NCBI RefSeq assembly: GCF_000208865.1
Contig: NC_018396.1
Location: forward strand, 6,584,295-6,648,294
Direction: 5' to 3'
DNA length: 64,000 nucleotides
From: Neospora caninum Liverpool
Taxonomy: Eukaryota > Apicomplexa > Conoidasida > Eucoccidiorida > Sarcocystidae
The notes below the pieces were generated by a model. The model had not been told where the DNA came from and searched no databases. It was given only the letters and a program-made list of their open reading frames with translations. The stretch's first letter is position 1, and every line of letters begins with the position of its first letter. Of this stretch, positions 11,101 through 21,767 are shown piece by piece. Position numbers and translations under genes: made by a program.

Positions 11101-13403
11101 TTTCGCTCCGCTGTTCTCTCGAGATTTGGTCCTTCACAGATATCGGCAGAGCCCAAGGCCGAGCCTCCGGCTATCCTTTCGCGTAAAAATGGCGCAGGCA
11201 CCCCTTCGAACTCACCAGGTGGAATCTGCATAAAGGAAGGTTTCTCGACTCCCTGCTCTCTCTGCGCATACACTCCCGAGACCGCTGGTTGCCTTCTGGA
11301 TGTTTCCTCGCAGTCGATGTCACCTTTCGGGAGGCGTTGCTCCAGCACTCCGTTGCTAGATGGGTCTGAGGCATCACTACGGCTCCCGCCAACACCGGCG
11401 AAGTCGCAGGGGGAGTGATAGAGGGCGCAGAGCCCAAAGTCCAACAGTTTTAAGTTGCCTTTGTTGTCGAGTACAATATTGCACGGCTTGATATCTCTGT
11501 GTAGGTAGCCCAGTCGGTGAACTGTATGCACAGCTAGGATCAACTGAGCAATGTAGAACTTTGTCGTCTCCTCAGAGAATTGGCCACATGCAATCAAGTG
11601 AGTCATGAGGTCTCCCCCAGGGAGGTACTCCAAAACCTGGTACAGATAGTGCTTGTCTTGGAACGTGCAAACAAGCTTGACGATATGCCGGCTTATAACT
11701 TCCGCGAGGACGTGGCGCTCTGCGTACAGCCGTGTCCGTTCATTCTTCATCTTGACTGCGCGTTTCTCCATTTGCTTTAGAGCAAATTTCTCACCCGTTT
11801 GGCGATCCTGCACGAGACGAACAACCCCATATGCTCCAACCCCCAAAACTGAGAGGACGCGAAAACGGCGGGTATCGACGCGTTCTCGTTGTGCCCGTAG
11901 CCACGCAGTCTGGGCCTCCTCTAGGGCTGCAAGGTACTTTTGAAGGAGAGAAGTTTTTTCTTGTGTGGCACTGCTCTTCGCCGCAGTAAGTCCTCTGGAC
12001 AGAAGATCCGAATCCTCCTTATCTCCTCTTGATGGGCTCACTACCTGGTCACCTGGCCCCCCTGTTAAGGTCCTCGGTTCTTTCTGCACTGCTAGGTTGA
12101 ACGGACACTGAAAATTCTCAGACGTCGCAGGAGCGAGAGAGCCGCCTTTCGGTGGTGCACTCGCAGTCGAGGACTCCCTCGTGAACGATTCCGCTCGTGT
12201 GTCTTTGCCCTTCGAGTCTCCAGGCCCGTTAACCATCGTTTCCTGCACAGAGAATCCTTGCTGGCCATCGCGATCCCCGTGTTGTCCAGTGGACTTCCGT
12301 CTCTCCCCCAGCTTAGCTGCAAGACCGAGAATTGCTCGGACGTCTTTCTGCCGTTCGACGCGTTCTTCGTCCTTTTTCTTTCTTTCCGTCACAAAATCTG
12401 CAAAGAGGCGCAACTTTCTTGCGATCTGTGCAGCTCCGACCCCTTCTCTGATACTTCCGCGGGAGGCGCGACGACTGTCGCCGATATCTGCGCCCTCACG
12501 TCGGCCTCTTGGCTTCGTGAAGTCGAAGAGGCATTCCTTATTTTGAACTCCCCAAATCATGGCCTGTTCACAGGCAAGTCCCTTATTCATCTCCGGCTGT
12601 TCATTCGACGGACGAGACTTGCCGAGGGCGGTCGATGTCTTGGGACAAGCCGTGCACCCGTCGTCACCTCCCTGGCGGAAGGGAAGTCTGTAAACTGTTT
12701 TAGGGGGATTGCCAGTTCTGGATGTCTGGGACTCTGGCGAGTTTCCAGATATGTGCTTCAGAGGGCTTCCGCTGCCAGTCTTCTCGGGGAAGACGGAAGA
12801 AAAGCTGTTCTGTGCTGTCTGTACACCGCACAGAGCAATCCGTTTGCCACGGCATCCATTTGTGGAATCGGTAGTGAACGCCGCGCCCACAGTCGCCTCG
12901 AGAGTGTCAGATTCCGGTCCATCTCGTTCAGTGATGTGCTCGGTGAAGGACCGAACCTCGTTGATTCCCACAGGGCTCGCCCCGACTTTGTCTTCATGAT
13001 GCTTCGCCAGGTGGGGCTCGACCGAAGCCCGTGCTAGAAGTGAAGACTGTTGTTTCTCCCGATAGGTCTTTGATGGAGTTCCGGCAGCGAGGCCGCGGCA
13101 GCGGTTGCGTGAAGGTTTTACCACATCAGCAGTCTGGCGGTTTAGGGCGTCGTTCGTTACCCCTTTCTCTGACTGCGCTTCCAGATTGGTTTTCGGAGAA
13201 CACACTGACAGTTTATCATGGGTTAGAGCTCTCTCCGGACGACAGTTTCTAGGAAACACAGGGGTCGTTGGAGAGAAAACCTTTGGGGAAAGACACCACG
13301 GAATGACATTCAGCTCCTGTTCTTCCACTTTCATGCAGAAAGCTAGCCACTTTCTATCGTCTTCATTATCCATTGTTGATCTTTCTTTGGGGGGAGGAAC
13401 CAT
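8160..13403 (-). CDS. NDR/LATS-like AGC protein kinase with a giant activation-segment insert
   Basis: A single 1747-codon exon encodes a Ser/Thr kinase. The N-terminal ~500 residues are disordered; a charged helix (LLQKYLAALEEAQTAWLRAQ) stands where NDR kinases bind MOB. The kinase domain begins near residue 510 with the glycine loop GVGAYGVV, Lys in FALKQ, the catalytic loop HRDIKPCN near 635 and DFGLC near 655. DFGLC is typical of NDR kinases. About 565 low-complexity Ser/Pro residues follow before GTPHYMAPEV near 1232; the C-lobe then continues (SADWWSVGVILFECIYGGVP). A hydrophobic motif FLNFTF lies near 1693, as in AGC kinases. All catalytic residues are present; the usual Asp/Glu of the HRDxKPxN loop is Cys. 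Members of this family act in cell division, polarity and morphogenesis, usually with MOB coactivators. The start at 13403 is ATG; a second ATG at 13373 gives MDNEDDRKWLAF and is equally possible. Confidence 0.88.
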   Translation of the reverse strand: MVPPPKERSTMDNEDDRKWLAFCMKVEEQELNVIPWCLSPKVFSPTTPVFPRNCRPERALTHDKLSVCSPKTNLEAQSEKGVTNDALNRQTADVVKPSRNRCRGLAAGTPSKTYREKQQSSLLARASVEPHLAKHHEDKVGASPVGINEVRSFTEHITERDGPESDTLEATVGAAFTTDSTNGCRGKRIALCGVQTAQNSFSSVFPEKTGSGSPLKHISGNSPESQTSRTGNPPKTVYRLPFRQGGDDGCTACPKTSTALGKSRPSNEQPEMNKGLACEQAMIWGVQNKECLFDFTKPRGRREGADIGDSRRASRGSIREGVGAAQIARKLRLFADFVTERKKKDEERVERQKDVRAILGLAAKLGERRKSTGQHGDRDGQQGFSVQETMVNGPGDSKGKDTRAESFTRESSTASAPPKGGSLAPATSENFQCPFNLAVQKEPRTLTGGPGDQVVSPSRGDKEDSDLLSRGLTAAKSSATQEKTSLLQKYLAALEEAQTAWLRAQRERVDTRRFRVLSVLGVGAYGVVRLVQDRQTGEKFALKQMEKRAVKMKNERTRLYAERHVLAEVISRHIVKLVCTFQDKHYLYQVLEYLPGGDLMTHLIACGQFSEETTKFYIAQLILAVHTVHRLGYLHRDIKPCNIVLDNKGNLKLLDFGLCALYHSPCDFAGVGGSRSDASDPSSNGVLEQRLPKGDIDCEETSRRQPAVSGVYAQREQGVEKPSFMQIPPGEFEGVPAPFLRERIAGGSALGSADICEGPNLERTAERNRLPLGTLAGNEHDSALPVSSPASSPSFVQLLPSPNSCCGSQEATPRDSSASASSSADFVSRTPSGPSSVCRTSPCARPSSEMQRVTHACQQASEEESVAKEAPHDSGPGGRLITACEDSGGAESAVSLTLPSPPRALPEREATPTTSSIREKNRIRPSISMTPSAQSTTRCGGTGLSLLPAAADSLLSCVPSSSSATSSRFLRVSTSHPAPSSLSPTRRALPLSAASAASMGQKLLQRSPGSLSSGRLTVPSPASLQRRLPVVNCSNPGGRNLPNYAASAPRLSEPSCDGAEASHALWQHAEGLPLSGGTADLSAGVQGGRALASVFDSPLSSASPQFPLASACASSPHECSAFAPAPHPLVPPYSSMQSPASPPGHSLTVFTDSFPSSFPPVSPSLPSPARETAHVPSSEETRKAEKKTLRAPTNEWQRGSAASEQTLPSSTPSTASPASSPTHISRFEALSQVGTPHYMAPEVLSGLAYSFSADWWSVGVILFECIYGGVPFNTPSYNPQLLSYIIINFRRFLVLPKCAGPKKAHVSAACRAVIQGLLCEPEKRWGFEELRKSAWLRKVDWDALRRGVWKQREKRPKKDRGGPSSGEPREGSERSGTAKVSRAAHAATADAEFNETPVRREGPGTPAAGDKGEPSLGEEGKERGVSSPQKEPADTPNSGQRRTEETVCKVHGDDRAPDARGQLAPPGSACTETFKRESTVRVDEVGCVAAEQEDEEEVTEGPLKLPSSAVPLDVSAGFCVNDWDRQSRRLPSWCRYTPAMTVLQCAPETDRRDPDGNTQRTAANPNDKRFAEQGRCFRNKETGQELQIADKESDLGQSFEGTLPQAQGRRRDPGNAESVVERFEKNIKAALGIQDERSNAIAKAALNQGGHRFEDVRVAGLGGSHAPSAGDWLALQPFRPKDEVLKDLRFLNFTFKREEKEYEAGVYALEEKIRQIVMSDYEATHAGDELETENREQRRRTETRSGR

Positions 13404-16354
13404 ACATGATTACGGCCCCAAGTCCACCAGTTTGGACAGAGCCCGCGAGAATGTATGTGAGCACCCAACACGGGTGTGTACTGTCTGATGGGGACTCTAA
13501 GAAAACTTCTCTGTGGACGGAAAATGCCGGGCTGTAAGTCACCCTGTATCGACAAATGACCTGTGTCTCCATGCAAGAGCTAAAAATAACTGAGCAGATC
13601 CTACGCGTTGCGATGAATATCTTGGGAAGCAGTCACAGAGCTACTGTTTCTGTAGCCATAGCCATTTGCTTCACCTTCTTTTCGTACACGTACGATACGA
13701 CAGAGAGGCAAAGGGGGAACGACTGTCAAGTTGCTGGGGGAGCAGTTGCCCTCCGACGTCTCGGAAGCACCGGGACAGGCGAGTCTCAAAAATCAAGAAC
13801 ACAGAGCACTCCCGTGGAACGTGACTGTGTGCCGCGGAGCTGTCGTTTCAGGCAAATGGTCTGCCTATCATGGCTGGAAAAACAAATGTAAGGAAGAAAA
13901 AACGGAAGCTCATGCGGGAATGGGCAACGACAGAGGTTCGAAGAGGTTGCCGGGGAGAACTCACAGATTCCCTGAGCCGCCTCTACTGAAACCACCCATG
14001 GAGCTTTGTTCGTCTCGCGAAAAAGGAACCTAGCATGCCATGTCAGTGTATGCTTCGTTTTACATGCGATAGAGGTGCTGTTTGTATGTGAGGGTCGACG
14101 GGTTGAGGCAGCGAGCTACTGGGAGAAATGCATGCCAAAGAGCATCGCCGGAGGAGAATTTTTGTTTCCCTGAATTCGATGGCGCCCCCGCAGGGCTTGT
14201 GTTTTGCTGGTCACTGCTTGAGTGTTGATGATTCTTTCACCGCTACAGAACGCTTGTGCGCACGACAGTATAGAGGTTCCGCCACGGTGTGGAACAGTCT
14301 GGACATCCCGAAACCAAAAAGTATTTTCGAAGACCGCAAGATCGGCAGTGAAAGTTTCTGCGGGCACATGCTCGGGGAAAGAGAAGCCTGATCTCTTCAA
14401 ATGCGTTTGCGCATTCACTGAGAGGCAGTAGCGCATCCTCTGAACGCGCAGCTCGAGTCGCGGTTGTTCTCAGTGGCAAGGAATCCGTGTATAACAGAGA
14501 CTCAACAGCGGAGTCCCCGTCCGGGTTAACCCCCACGCACCTCTTCGGTCACTGTCGGCTCCAAGGGAAACCTCTCTCTAATCTGGTTCCACATACTTTA
14601 GGCATTAGCAGCAGGGTTTCAATATCCTACGACATTAATGTTTCCACATCGGTTATGGTCTAGGCGGAGGCTGGTGTATGTGGTCCGGCAGCAAATGGGA
14701 AATCGATTCTCAGGGGCTGTTTTGGCTCATAGTGATTCCCTTCTCGCGACTTGTTTGTCGCGTGCGAGTTTCCCGCTGGCAGGTCGGAGAGTCCTACAAC
14801 TGGTTTCCGCGATTGCCTCCTCTTGGCACCCCGACACAACTACGACCAGCTCCGTCTCCTGCCACAGCCTGCACAGCAGGGAACAGATGCGTAGTCCACC
14901 AAGACAGGGTAGTCGAATGCTACCAGCCTGGGGCGTCTATCAATCACAAAGCCGTTGAATCTGTGGATATGCATTTCTTAATGCTAGTTGCCATCTACAT
15001 TTGCCTTTTCTGTCACCAGGTGAGGATTTGAGACAACCAATTCTCCTCTGGTATCGTCCCATTTTTCCCTCTCTCAGTTGGCCGGTCCACATGCAGACAA
15101 GAGACAGAGCTCCGCAGCACATCGACGGGGTACGCTGACGAGACTCTTGGGTTACTCGAGTGCACTACTGCTGTATAAGTACATGTTAGCCCGTCTCATC
15201 AGACGCGTCACAGGGGCCCCTGTTTGACGTGAATCGTTCCTGGTATAGGATGTTTTCTTTTATGCTGTGCTAATCTTTTGAATCCCCAAAGAGTCGTTAA
15301 ACACGTTAGTCGGAGTAGCTAGAACAGAGTTTCAGACGTGATCGCCAGGGCTGAGCGCAGAGGTTGTTGCGACAAGGCTCCTAACGACGCAGCTACCGCT
15401 ACGGCGGCGGCTGTCACGATCCACTGTATTTGCTCTCGTCCTGCGCAATCCGTTTTACACAAATATACTTAACTGGAATACTCATTTCCGATGCTCTATT
15501 GGTGTCAGAGGGGAGCACTGCGGAACAGCCATGGGACTATGGGGTAGTCTGCTGTCAACTGCGACCGGGAAGCCCGGAGCGCCACACAGATATCCTCTAA
15601 AGCTCAGAGAGGCGTGGCGTTGCATGCAAACAACAGGCAATGACATGCAACCACTCCGACGCGTAAGTTCATAGCTGTCATAGCTGAGGTGTTTTTGTGG
15701 TGGACCTTGGTTCAGTGGGAAAGTGGAACATCGGTCCCGCTAAGACAGCAGTCGTCCCGAGAGCAGGACAATACTGGGCATTTTGGGCTGTCAGATGCCA
15801 ATATGATTGTTGTCTCTGGACGCCACAGAGGCGAGGCCATGGAAAGAAAGGCGCACCGGTAGGCATCGCCTGCCGTGATCACAGTGAATTCCCAGGTTCG
15901 CCAAAAGGATTTACAGCCAAAACGAGAGATTGAACCTCACGTAAGCGAGGGAAAACAATTTCCTGTTATATTAGACGGGCACTCGATTAAGGGCCATAAG
16001 CTCGCCACGAAGCTGCACACGGCCTCTGAGAGAGTGCCTTCTGGCTGCCTTTTGTTTTCGCCCTCAAAATACCACTTCTGTCCCCCCTTTCCCGTGTGCA
16101 CAACGACTTGGCCGGCAGACATGCTGGGTGAACGGGGGTTTCATCTTAGCTAAGTATCTGCGCCTGCTTCGCAAACTACCTCCGTGTGGGTTTTTCACCT
16201 CTGTCCCGGTCAGCCTCAGCTTTCGGGGCTTTGCTTGCTCCAACACACGGAAATCGGTGTTCTCCCATCCTGGCAGGCAGGCAGGCACTCCTGCCATCCG
16301 GCCGGAAAAGCAAAACCGAAAACTGCCTACTATCTCACACAAGCGCGGCCGCAG
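13404..16354. other. intergenic region between the kinase and the SRS gene
   Basis: About 2.95 kb separate the kinase start codon from the SRS stop codon. It should contain the kinase promoter and 5' UTR and the SRS 3' UTR. Open frames are all short, overlapping and without recognisable domains. Base composition is more mixed than in the coding parts, with AT-richer stretches near 13600-13700 and 15240-15500. I see no supported gene or RNA. Confidence 0.5.
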
Positions 16355-18033
16355 CTACGCGACGGCCGACGCCACCAGAACGATGGACAGCACACTGGTG
16401 AGCGTCACCTGTGAGGCCGTCGAACCTGCCCCGCTTTGGGACGGGGCTTCGGTTGAGGCAATCAGCGAATGTGCCTCCTCCCCTGTGAGAGTTTCAACTC
16501 CAATCAGCACTTTGCACTTGTCTGAGGACGATTTGTCTTTGCACACGAGACACAGCTGGGTGACCGGCACATCCGGCAACTGGGGAACTGTAAGTGTGTA
16601 CATTGGATTGGCTGATGATCCACCATCTGTAACTCTTTTTGTTATAGTGGCTGACGGAAGAAGAGACTCTAGCGGAGTTGAATTCGTGCATTCGGCCGTC
16701 TGATACACATCGGTTTCCGATTCGAGAGCCATTTTTGTCCCACAAGTGAAAGAGGCGTGGTCACCTGAGTAGGAAATGCTGAAGAAGCGTTGTCCAGTGG
16801 GCGTGCTGCACTCGTCTGCAGAGAAAAGCATTTGCAGAGATTCGGGACGAACGAAAGATGAACTTACGCAGAATGCGAAATCCCGTCCAGCTCGCATCTT
16901 TGCATGCGTGGCGCGAGTCGCGGCACTTCTAAGCCAGACGCTCCCTATCCAATGCCGGGGCAAGAAAGACCCCAAATTGTCTCTATTCACACGCAAATGC
17001 GCTCGCCAGCATACTGTATACCGAGAGAGCGCCTCGGGGAGGAGGAGCAAGCGGGGATTAGCCGCCTCGGACCCCCCAAAACTGCTCAGTCCCTCCCTTG
17101 AGCGAATTTCCCCGGCTGAACACTGTCTTCAATGTGCGGTAGAGAAACAGCAGGCCAGAGAGACAACACGTGCGCAAGTTTTGTTTCTTTGTCAGTGCCA
17201 CTTTGGGATATCTCGAGCGCGACGGTCCTCCGAAACCGAACCGAACCAGCGCTCCTCATGGTGCCACGAAGGAGCGCTACACGGACTGTTCATTGGAAAC
17301 AGTCAGCAAAAGAACCTTCTCTAACTTGTGAAAAAGCCCTGTGGAAAAAAGAGAAACTACCTCCGCTCACGGCTGCAGATGTTCCCTGAGTAAGCAGTTC
17401 TGCGTCGGTTGCGGCATAGTACTTCCGGACGGTCTTATACGGTACCTTTTGCTTTCTGGACTTACATGATGGAAGGTCTTCATCTTCTGGTTCCGCCCAG
17501 ATGACAATTCGCACTATGCATGTCTTATTAGCCAATGATGCTTGACTTTCTTGATGTGAATGGACTTCCAGGGCGCTTGCTTGCACGTCTGCAGCTTTAC
17601 ACGCAAAGTAGACCGACCCAGCAGCTTTCGGCCACTGGGTGGTTGTGAACGAATATTCGTTGCCGGAGCTGCCTTGTGTCAGCTTTGCTCCTGGGAACTC
17701 CTCTTCGAGTTTTAGTGGATTTTTGCAGTTGGGAGAGTCGCAAAACGTCTGGTCAGAGGCGACACGGGCAGGGGACAACGTTGGAACGGAATCTCCACAT
17801 TTGAACTTGACGACGCTGCCGGGGTTCTTCACGATCAATAGAACGGTCTCTCCTTCTTTGTCGCAAGTCACAATATCAGAGGAAACAGAAGTACCCGCTA
17901 GTGCTTCAGTGGCTTGGCAGACGCACAGGAACAAGCTGTGGACCGAAAACATCAGGAAAAGCACGAAACTGTCGGCAAGGCGACTCCGCCGCCACTGGGA
18001 ACTTCCCCGGGAGGGTTGAAACACAGTCTTCAT
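16355..18033 (-). CDS. SRS (SAG1-related) GPI-anchored surface antigen, two domains
   Basis: Two exons, 18033-17361 and 16815-16355, join in phase 1 to give 377 aa. The protein starts MKTVFQPSRGSSQWRRSRLA, followed by a hydrophobic secretory signal (SFVLFLMFSVHSLFLCVC). SAG domain 1 (about residues 52-180) has six Cys; a hinge follows; domain 2 (about 225-335) begins DECSTPTGQRF and again has six Cys, the pairing pattern of SRS domains. The C-terminus is a Ser/Thr/Ala stretch ending in a hydrophobic tail (VTLTSVLSIVLVASAVA), a GPI signal. SRS proteins coat the zoite surface and act in host-cell attachment and immune recognition. The donor is CGGAG|GTAGTT and the acceptor TTCTCTGCAG|ACGAG; a nearby GTGAGC donor is stronger but would break the frame. 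The start was chosen at residue 99 of the longer open frame because the signal peptide begins there. The exact SRS subfamily cannot be told from here. Confidence 0.87.
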
Positions 18034-18741
18034 CGTCGCGCAGGATGCACAGAGACAGGAGAACAGGTGGAAATTCTCGTACTGTGCAGTGGCATACCGC
18101 AGCTTTCTGGCACAGAGGCCACGCGCTCGTGCAGAACACCCCCGGAGATTGCCGGTCCGTGCATGCACTACGCTGTATACCCGCGTAGACGCGCCAGCCA
18201 GCCAAACGTTTTTCGCTGTTCGGGTCTGTGCAGTCAAAGGGACAACTAAACTAACGAGGATTCTCACAAGAACGTCCGAGGCACGCCGGATCGAGTGGTA
18301 CGGGGCTCCCTGCACGGTGTGAAGCACCGGGGGAATCTAATGATGAAATCGGGTTCGTACGAAATGTTCGGTATGCGTGCACTGAGAAACGGACACAGTT
18401 TCAAGTTACCGTTTCAATTTTCATCAGATATTGCTTGGCACTTCGTCGCCGGGAGAGTTCTGACAGAGAGAGAAGCCCCGGGGTCTCGTAGCCTACGTGG
18501 TGCGGCCGCCAGCCTGAAGTCCCAGCAGTGAAAACGGCGGTACGGTCGCGGCGGTCCGGGTCGCTGACCCGTCAAGTTTTTCGTCCATCCACCGGGGTGA
18601 GCTGTGACCAGCAGCGCCCTGTACGGCCTTTAGAGGTTAACACTAGGGGTTTCGGTTCGCTGCCTTGTATGCAAGCACAGAAGCTCCACTAAACCCACAA
18701 CGGATCACACACAAAGAGCATGTGAAGGTGAAACGTTTTTT

Positions 18742-19719
18742 CTACGTTTTTTGTGGCCGCGGATCCAACGCCAAAGGGCAAGAGTTTCCGGCCGGATACC
18801 CGTCGGGGGGCGGCGTGGTATCCAAACTATAACGAGCGCATCCGTGAAACCTTTGCATTTGCTCAGAGTTATACAGTTTGTTGGCAACCGTGTAGCCAGC
18901 GAACATTACGCTATACGACGAGCTGTCCCGTGGCAAAAATATGGCAGGATGGAAGATGGACGTGGGCGTGCGAGGAACGAAAATCTCCAGGGAGGTGCTG
19001 TGGACGCCTCCAGCTTGTTCGGGTCCTTGCTGACCAAAACAGGCTAACGCCGCGGACAGCTGCTGCTTCCTCAAAGCGCATTGTCCGTCTGGCGTTTTTG
19101 CGAATTCGCGTTGTTTCCAACGGGTCATGTGGATGATTTTTTCCACGCCCGGCAGATCTGGTTTCATCGTAGACACGTGACTGGAGCGGAAACCGTCGTC
19201 GCCACTTGCACACCTATAGTTATCTACCGTAATTTTAGATGATCCAGTCGTAGGGACCGGATGCGTGCTCTGTGCGTGGTGTTGCTGCGAACTGAACACT
19301 TCTACCTTCTTTATATCAAAGAATAGATGAGGTAGAGAGTCGAAGTTGGTGGAAAGACCAGCCTCAAAGGGACCAGCAAGCTGGATTCCAACAGGTTTCT
19401 AGGCATGGCTGAGAAGTTGAATGAGTGGCCTTTCTTGTGGTAGCAGGGTCTCTCGCGGAGAGTAGAGTAGATGGGGGCATAAATTGTGGTGGAGCGCACT
19501 TTTTGCTGCATCTTCGAACACTTCCTTCGGCACACAGTCGGTCCCTTCCGTCACGCACTTGCACTTTACGGTCGAGTTCGACTTCGATATCCTCAACGGC
19601 GGTGGTGTTTGCCCGTCTAGCAGGGGTTCATGTCGGGCATCGATGCGACGTTCCACGTTCCCCATTCCCTCATTTTGGGAATCCGTCCACCGAGTTGGAA
19701 CAGAAGTTTGCAAAGTCAC
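18742..19719 (-). pseudogene. possible decayed coding remnant, family unknown
   Basis: Two minus-strand frames face the same way as the SRS gene. The upstream one (19719-19399) contains the Cys-containing stretch NSTVKCKCVTEGTDCVPKEV and follows a stop codon at once, with no ATG at its start. The downstream one (19299-18742) contains TPDGQCALRKQQLSAALACF. The two are separated by a frame change and neither begins with a signal peptide. They could be pieces of a degenerated secreted-protein gene, two exons of an unrecognised gene, or chance open frames. I do not recognise a family, and the SRS six-Cys pattern cannot be completed. Confidence 0.2.
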
Positions 19720-20950
19720 GCTCAGCTATAAGGCGCAGGCTACGACGGAACACCACAGAGAGTGTTTCGCGTGTCCGACTGCATGGAGTCGTCCTCTTAG
19801 GCCAAGAAAAGGTTCCAGTTCCTACATTCTGCGATCCACTCGACTTCTCCGAGGAGGGAAGTAAATTAACAGACGAATAACAACATGGGGGCCTGACACT
19901 CCTGACTCGACTTCACTAGAGCGTCACTGGAACCACCGTGGTTTCGGGGAAAGGCAGTAGTCCACATTTGCCAAAGCGAGAGTCTTGCAGTCGAATGTGG
20001 GGAACGAAAAACAACTTTAGAGAAGGCCACAGGAAGATACTGTCCTTGCTTGCTCACGTCTTGTAAAGAGGAAACTCTCGTTCCCCCCGGTGGCAGGCAC
20101 TTTGCCACTTGCAGCTGCATCTTTTGTTATGTGACCCCCTCTTCTAAAGTGGAGGAAATTCTGTTTCGCCCTAGAGGAATTTGACTCACCGGTCCTCCAA
20201 GCTTTCTCTAGTGGCATGCGGAGTGTTCAGCCGTTGCTTGTTTTCCGTAAGGACAGCCAACCGGAGATAGGACCATCTCGAAAAATCAAATGCCTCCGCC
20301 ATATATGTAGGAACAGTTCTCTGCGGAGAGAAGCTGCTCGCCTTTCACCCGCGGGAAGTCGCCTCTTCGTCGTACGGTCGCTGCAGGTACTTCTGCGCTA
20401 GTGTCTTCACTATGAGCCATGCAATCAAACGCCAATCGAGGCCTTCAGTGACGGCAGGACTCCAAAGCGGTTCTCATCTGACTACGACAAAAGGCTACCT
20501 GCAGCACTAGACCGCCACCCCTGCAGCGAGCTCTTTTTCTTCGCTTGTTGTCTGCGGTTCAAACACTCTACGACCAAGCAGTACCGGCTCCAGTCTTTTA
20601 CAGACTCCATGAAGGCATGGAGCCGAAAAGAGTAAGAACGGATCACGTGTACGGAGCCTGGAACTCGTCCCCAGCTGACGACAGTATATGGCAGCGGTGC
20701 TTGCACAGTTCTCTCCCAGAATATTCTGGCATATTCTGGCCCCCAAAAGCTTCTTCAGCCGTGCAGGGCGGGTTCGCACGCATCCCTCACGTTACCGCAG
20801 AAAAGCCCATGGATGCTTTCTCGAGGTCGTCGTTTCCTCACCTTCTCGGAACGGTAGGTTGCACTACGCAACGCACGCCTAAGCGGGAATGCACATTCTG
20901 GAAAGGCGACTGGAAGAAAGAGTTGCAACATTACTTGCGCTTCGTGTCGA

Positions 20951-21030
20951 GTTTTTCGGTGCTGTCTTCGCGGATTCACTTTGCTCGGCGGTTTTTCGGT
21001 GCTGTCTTCGCGGATTCACTTTGCTCGGCG
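20951..21030. repeat. exact 40-bp tandem duplication
   Basis: Bases 20951-20990 and 20991-21030 are identical (unit begins GTTTTTCGGTGCTGTCTTCG). Forty is not a multiple of three, so the duplication shifts any reading frame through it; this argues that the overlapping open frames are not under coding constraint. It is probably a recent slippage or repair event. Confidence 0.9.
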
Positions 21031-21767
21031 GTCGAACCGACATTCAGGAACGACGCCATGACGGATTTCGACACACAGAACTGCGACCCGTTCCAGAGCC
21101 GGAAGTTCCTGTTACACTTGCCGCTTCGAAGCATCCCACTTTCGAAAGAATTTCCGAGGACCGATGAACTAAGGAAAAAAGTGAGATGTCCTGCAGAGAA
21201 GAGAAGAAGCACCGGCGAGCGCCCGGCCGTGCTATGCATGCACATCTGGTTGCGTCTGGCTGTGTCTTCCACGGTCTTGTCTCCGAAGTGGAGACACGCG
21301 ATTAAGCCTGAGAGGATCTCCGTTCCGCACGGACATCAACAGAAGAGTATGGCAGTGTGAAGCAGCTCTTCGCATCCCTCTCAGTGGATTTCGAAGTGAC
21401 TCGCCGCATCCTCGATGACTCTCATTTTCCCTCTCTGTCTCTTCCACCGTCTCGTCTCAAACGCTCTCTGTGGCGCCTCAGACTGATGTGGAATCCGTCT
21501 GCGCCAGAGTTGCCCACATATCCAGGCTCCCCCGACTTGATTTGAACACTCTGTACTTTGAGGGTTGCCGTATTTTCCCGCCGTTTTCCACAGTCAGACC
21601 GACACTTTCCACGATGTGCGCTGCCCCGTGCTGGTCTTCCCTCAAACGTCCCTGTTCCTCCCACCAGGGCGGGGGAATCTTCCTGGTTCCCTAACCCCAG
21701 GATGCGATATATCGAGTGCCTCCAAGGATGGCAACAAACGCCCCCCGTGAACATTTCCGGCTTCGCC

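Larger units (their letters stand above)
18034..21767. other. divergent intergenic region between the SRS gene and the 1600-aa gene
   Basis: About 3.7 kb between two divergent start codons should carry both promoters and 5' UTRs. Most open frames are short shadows of each other. Two things stand out and are described separately: minus-strand frames at 18742-19719 that look partly protein-like, and an exact 40-bp tandem duplication at 20951-21030. A plus-strand frame at 20545-21360 passes through that duplication but has no recognisable domain. Confidence 0.45.

Noticed and set aside
20545..21360. Plus-strand open frame of 271 codons
   Set aside because: It runs through the exact 40-bp duplication, which shifts frame, and has no recognisable domain or leader.
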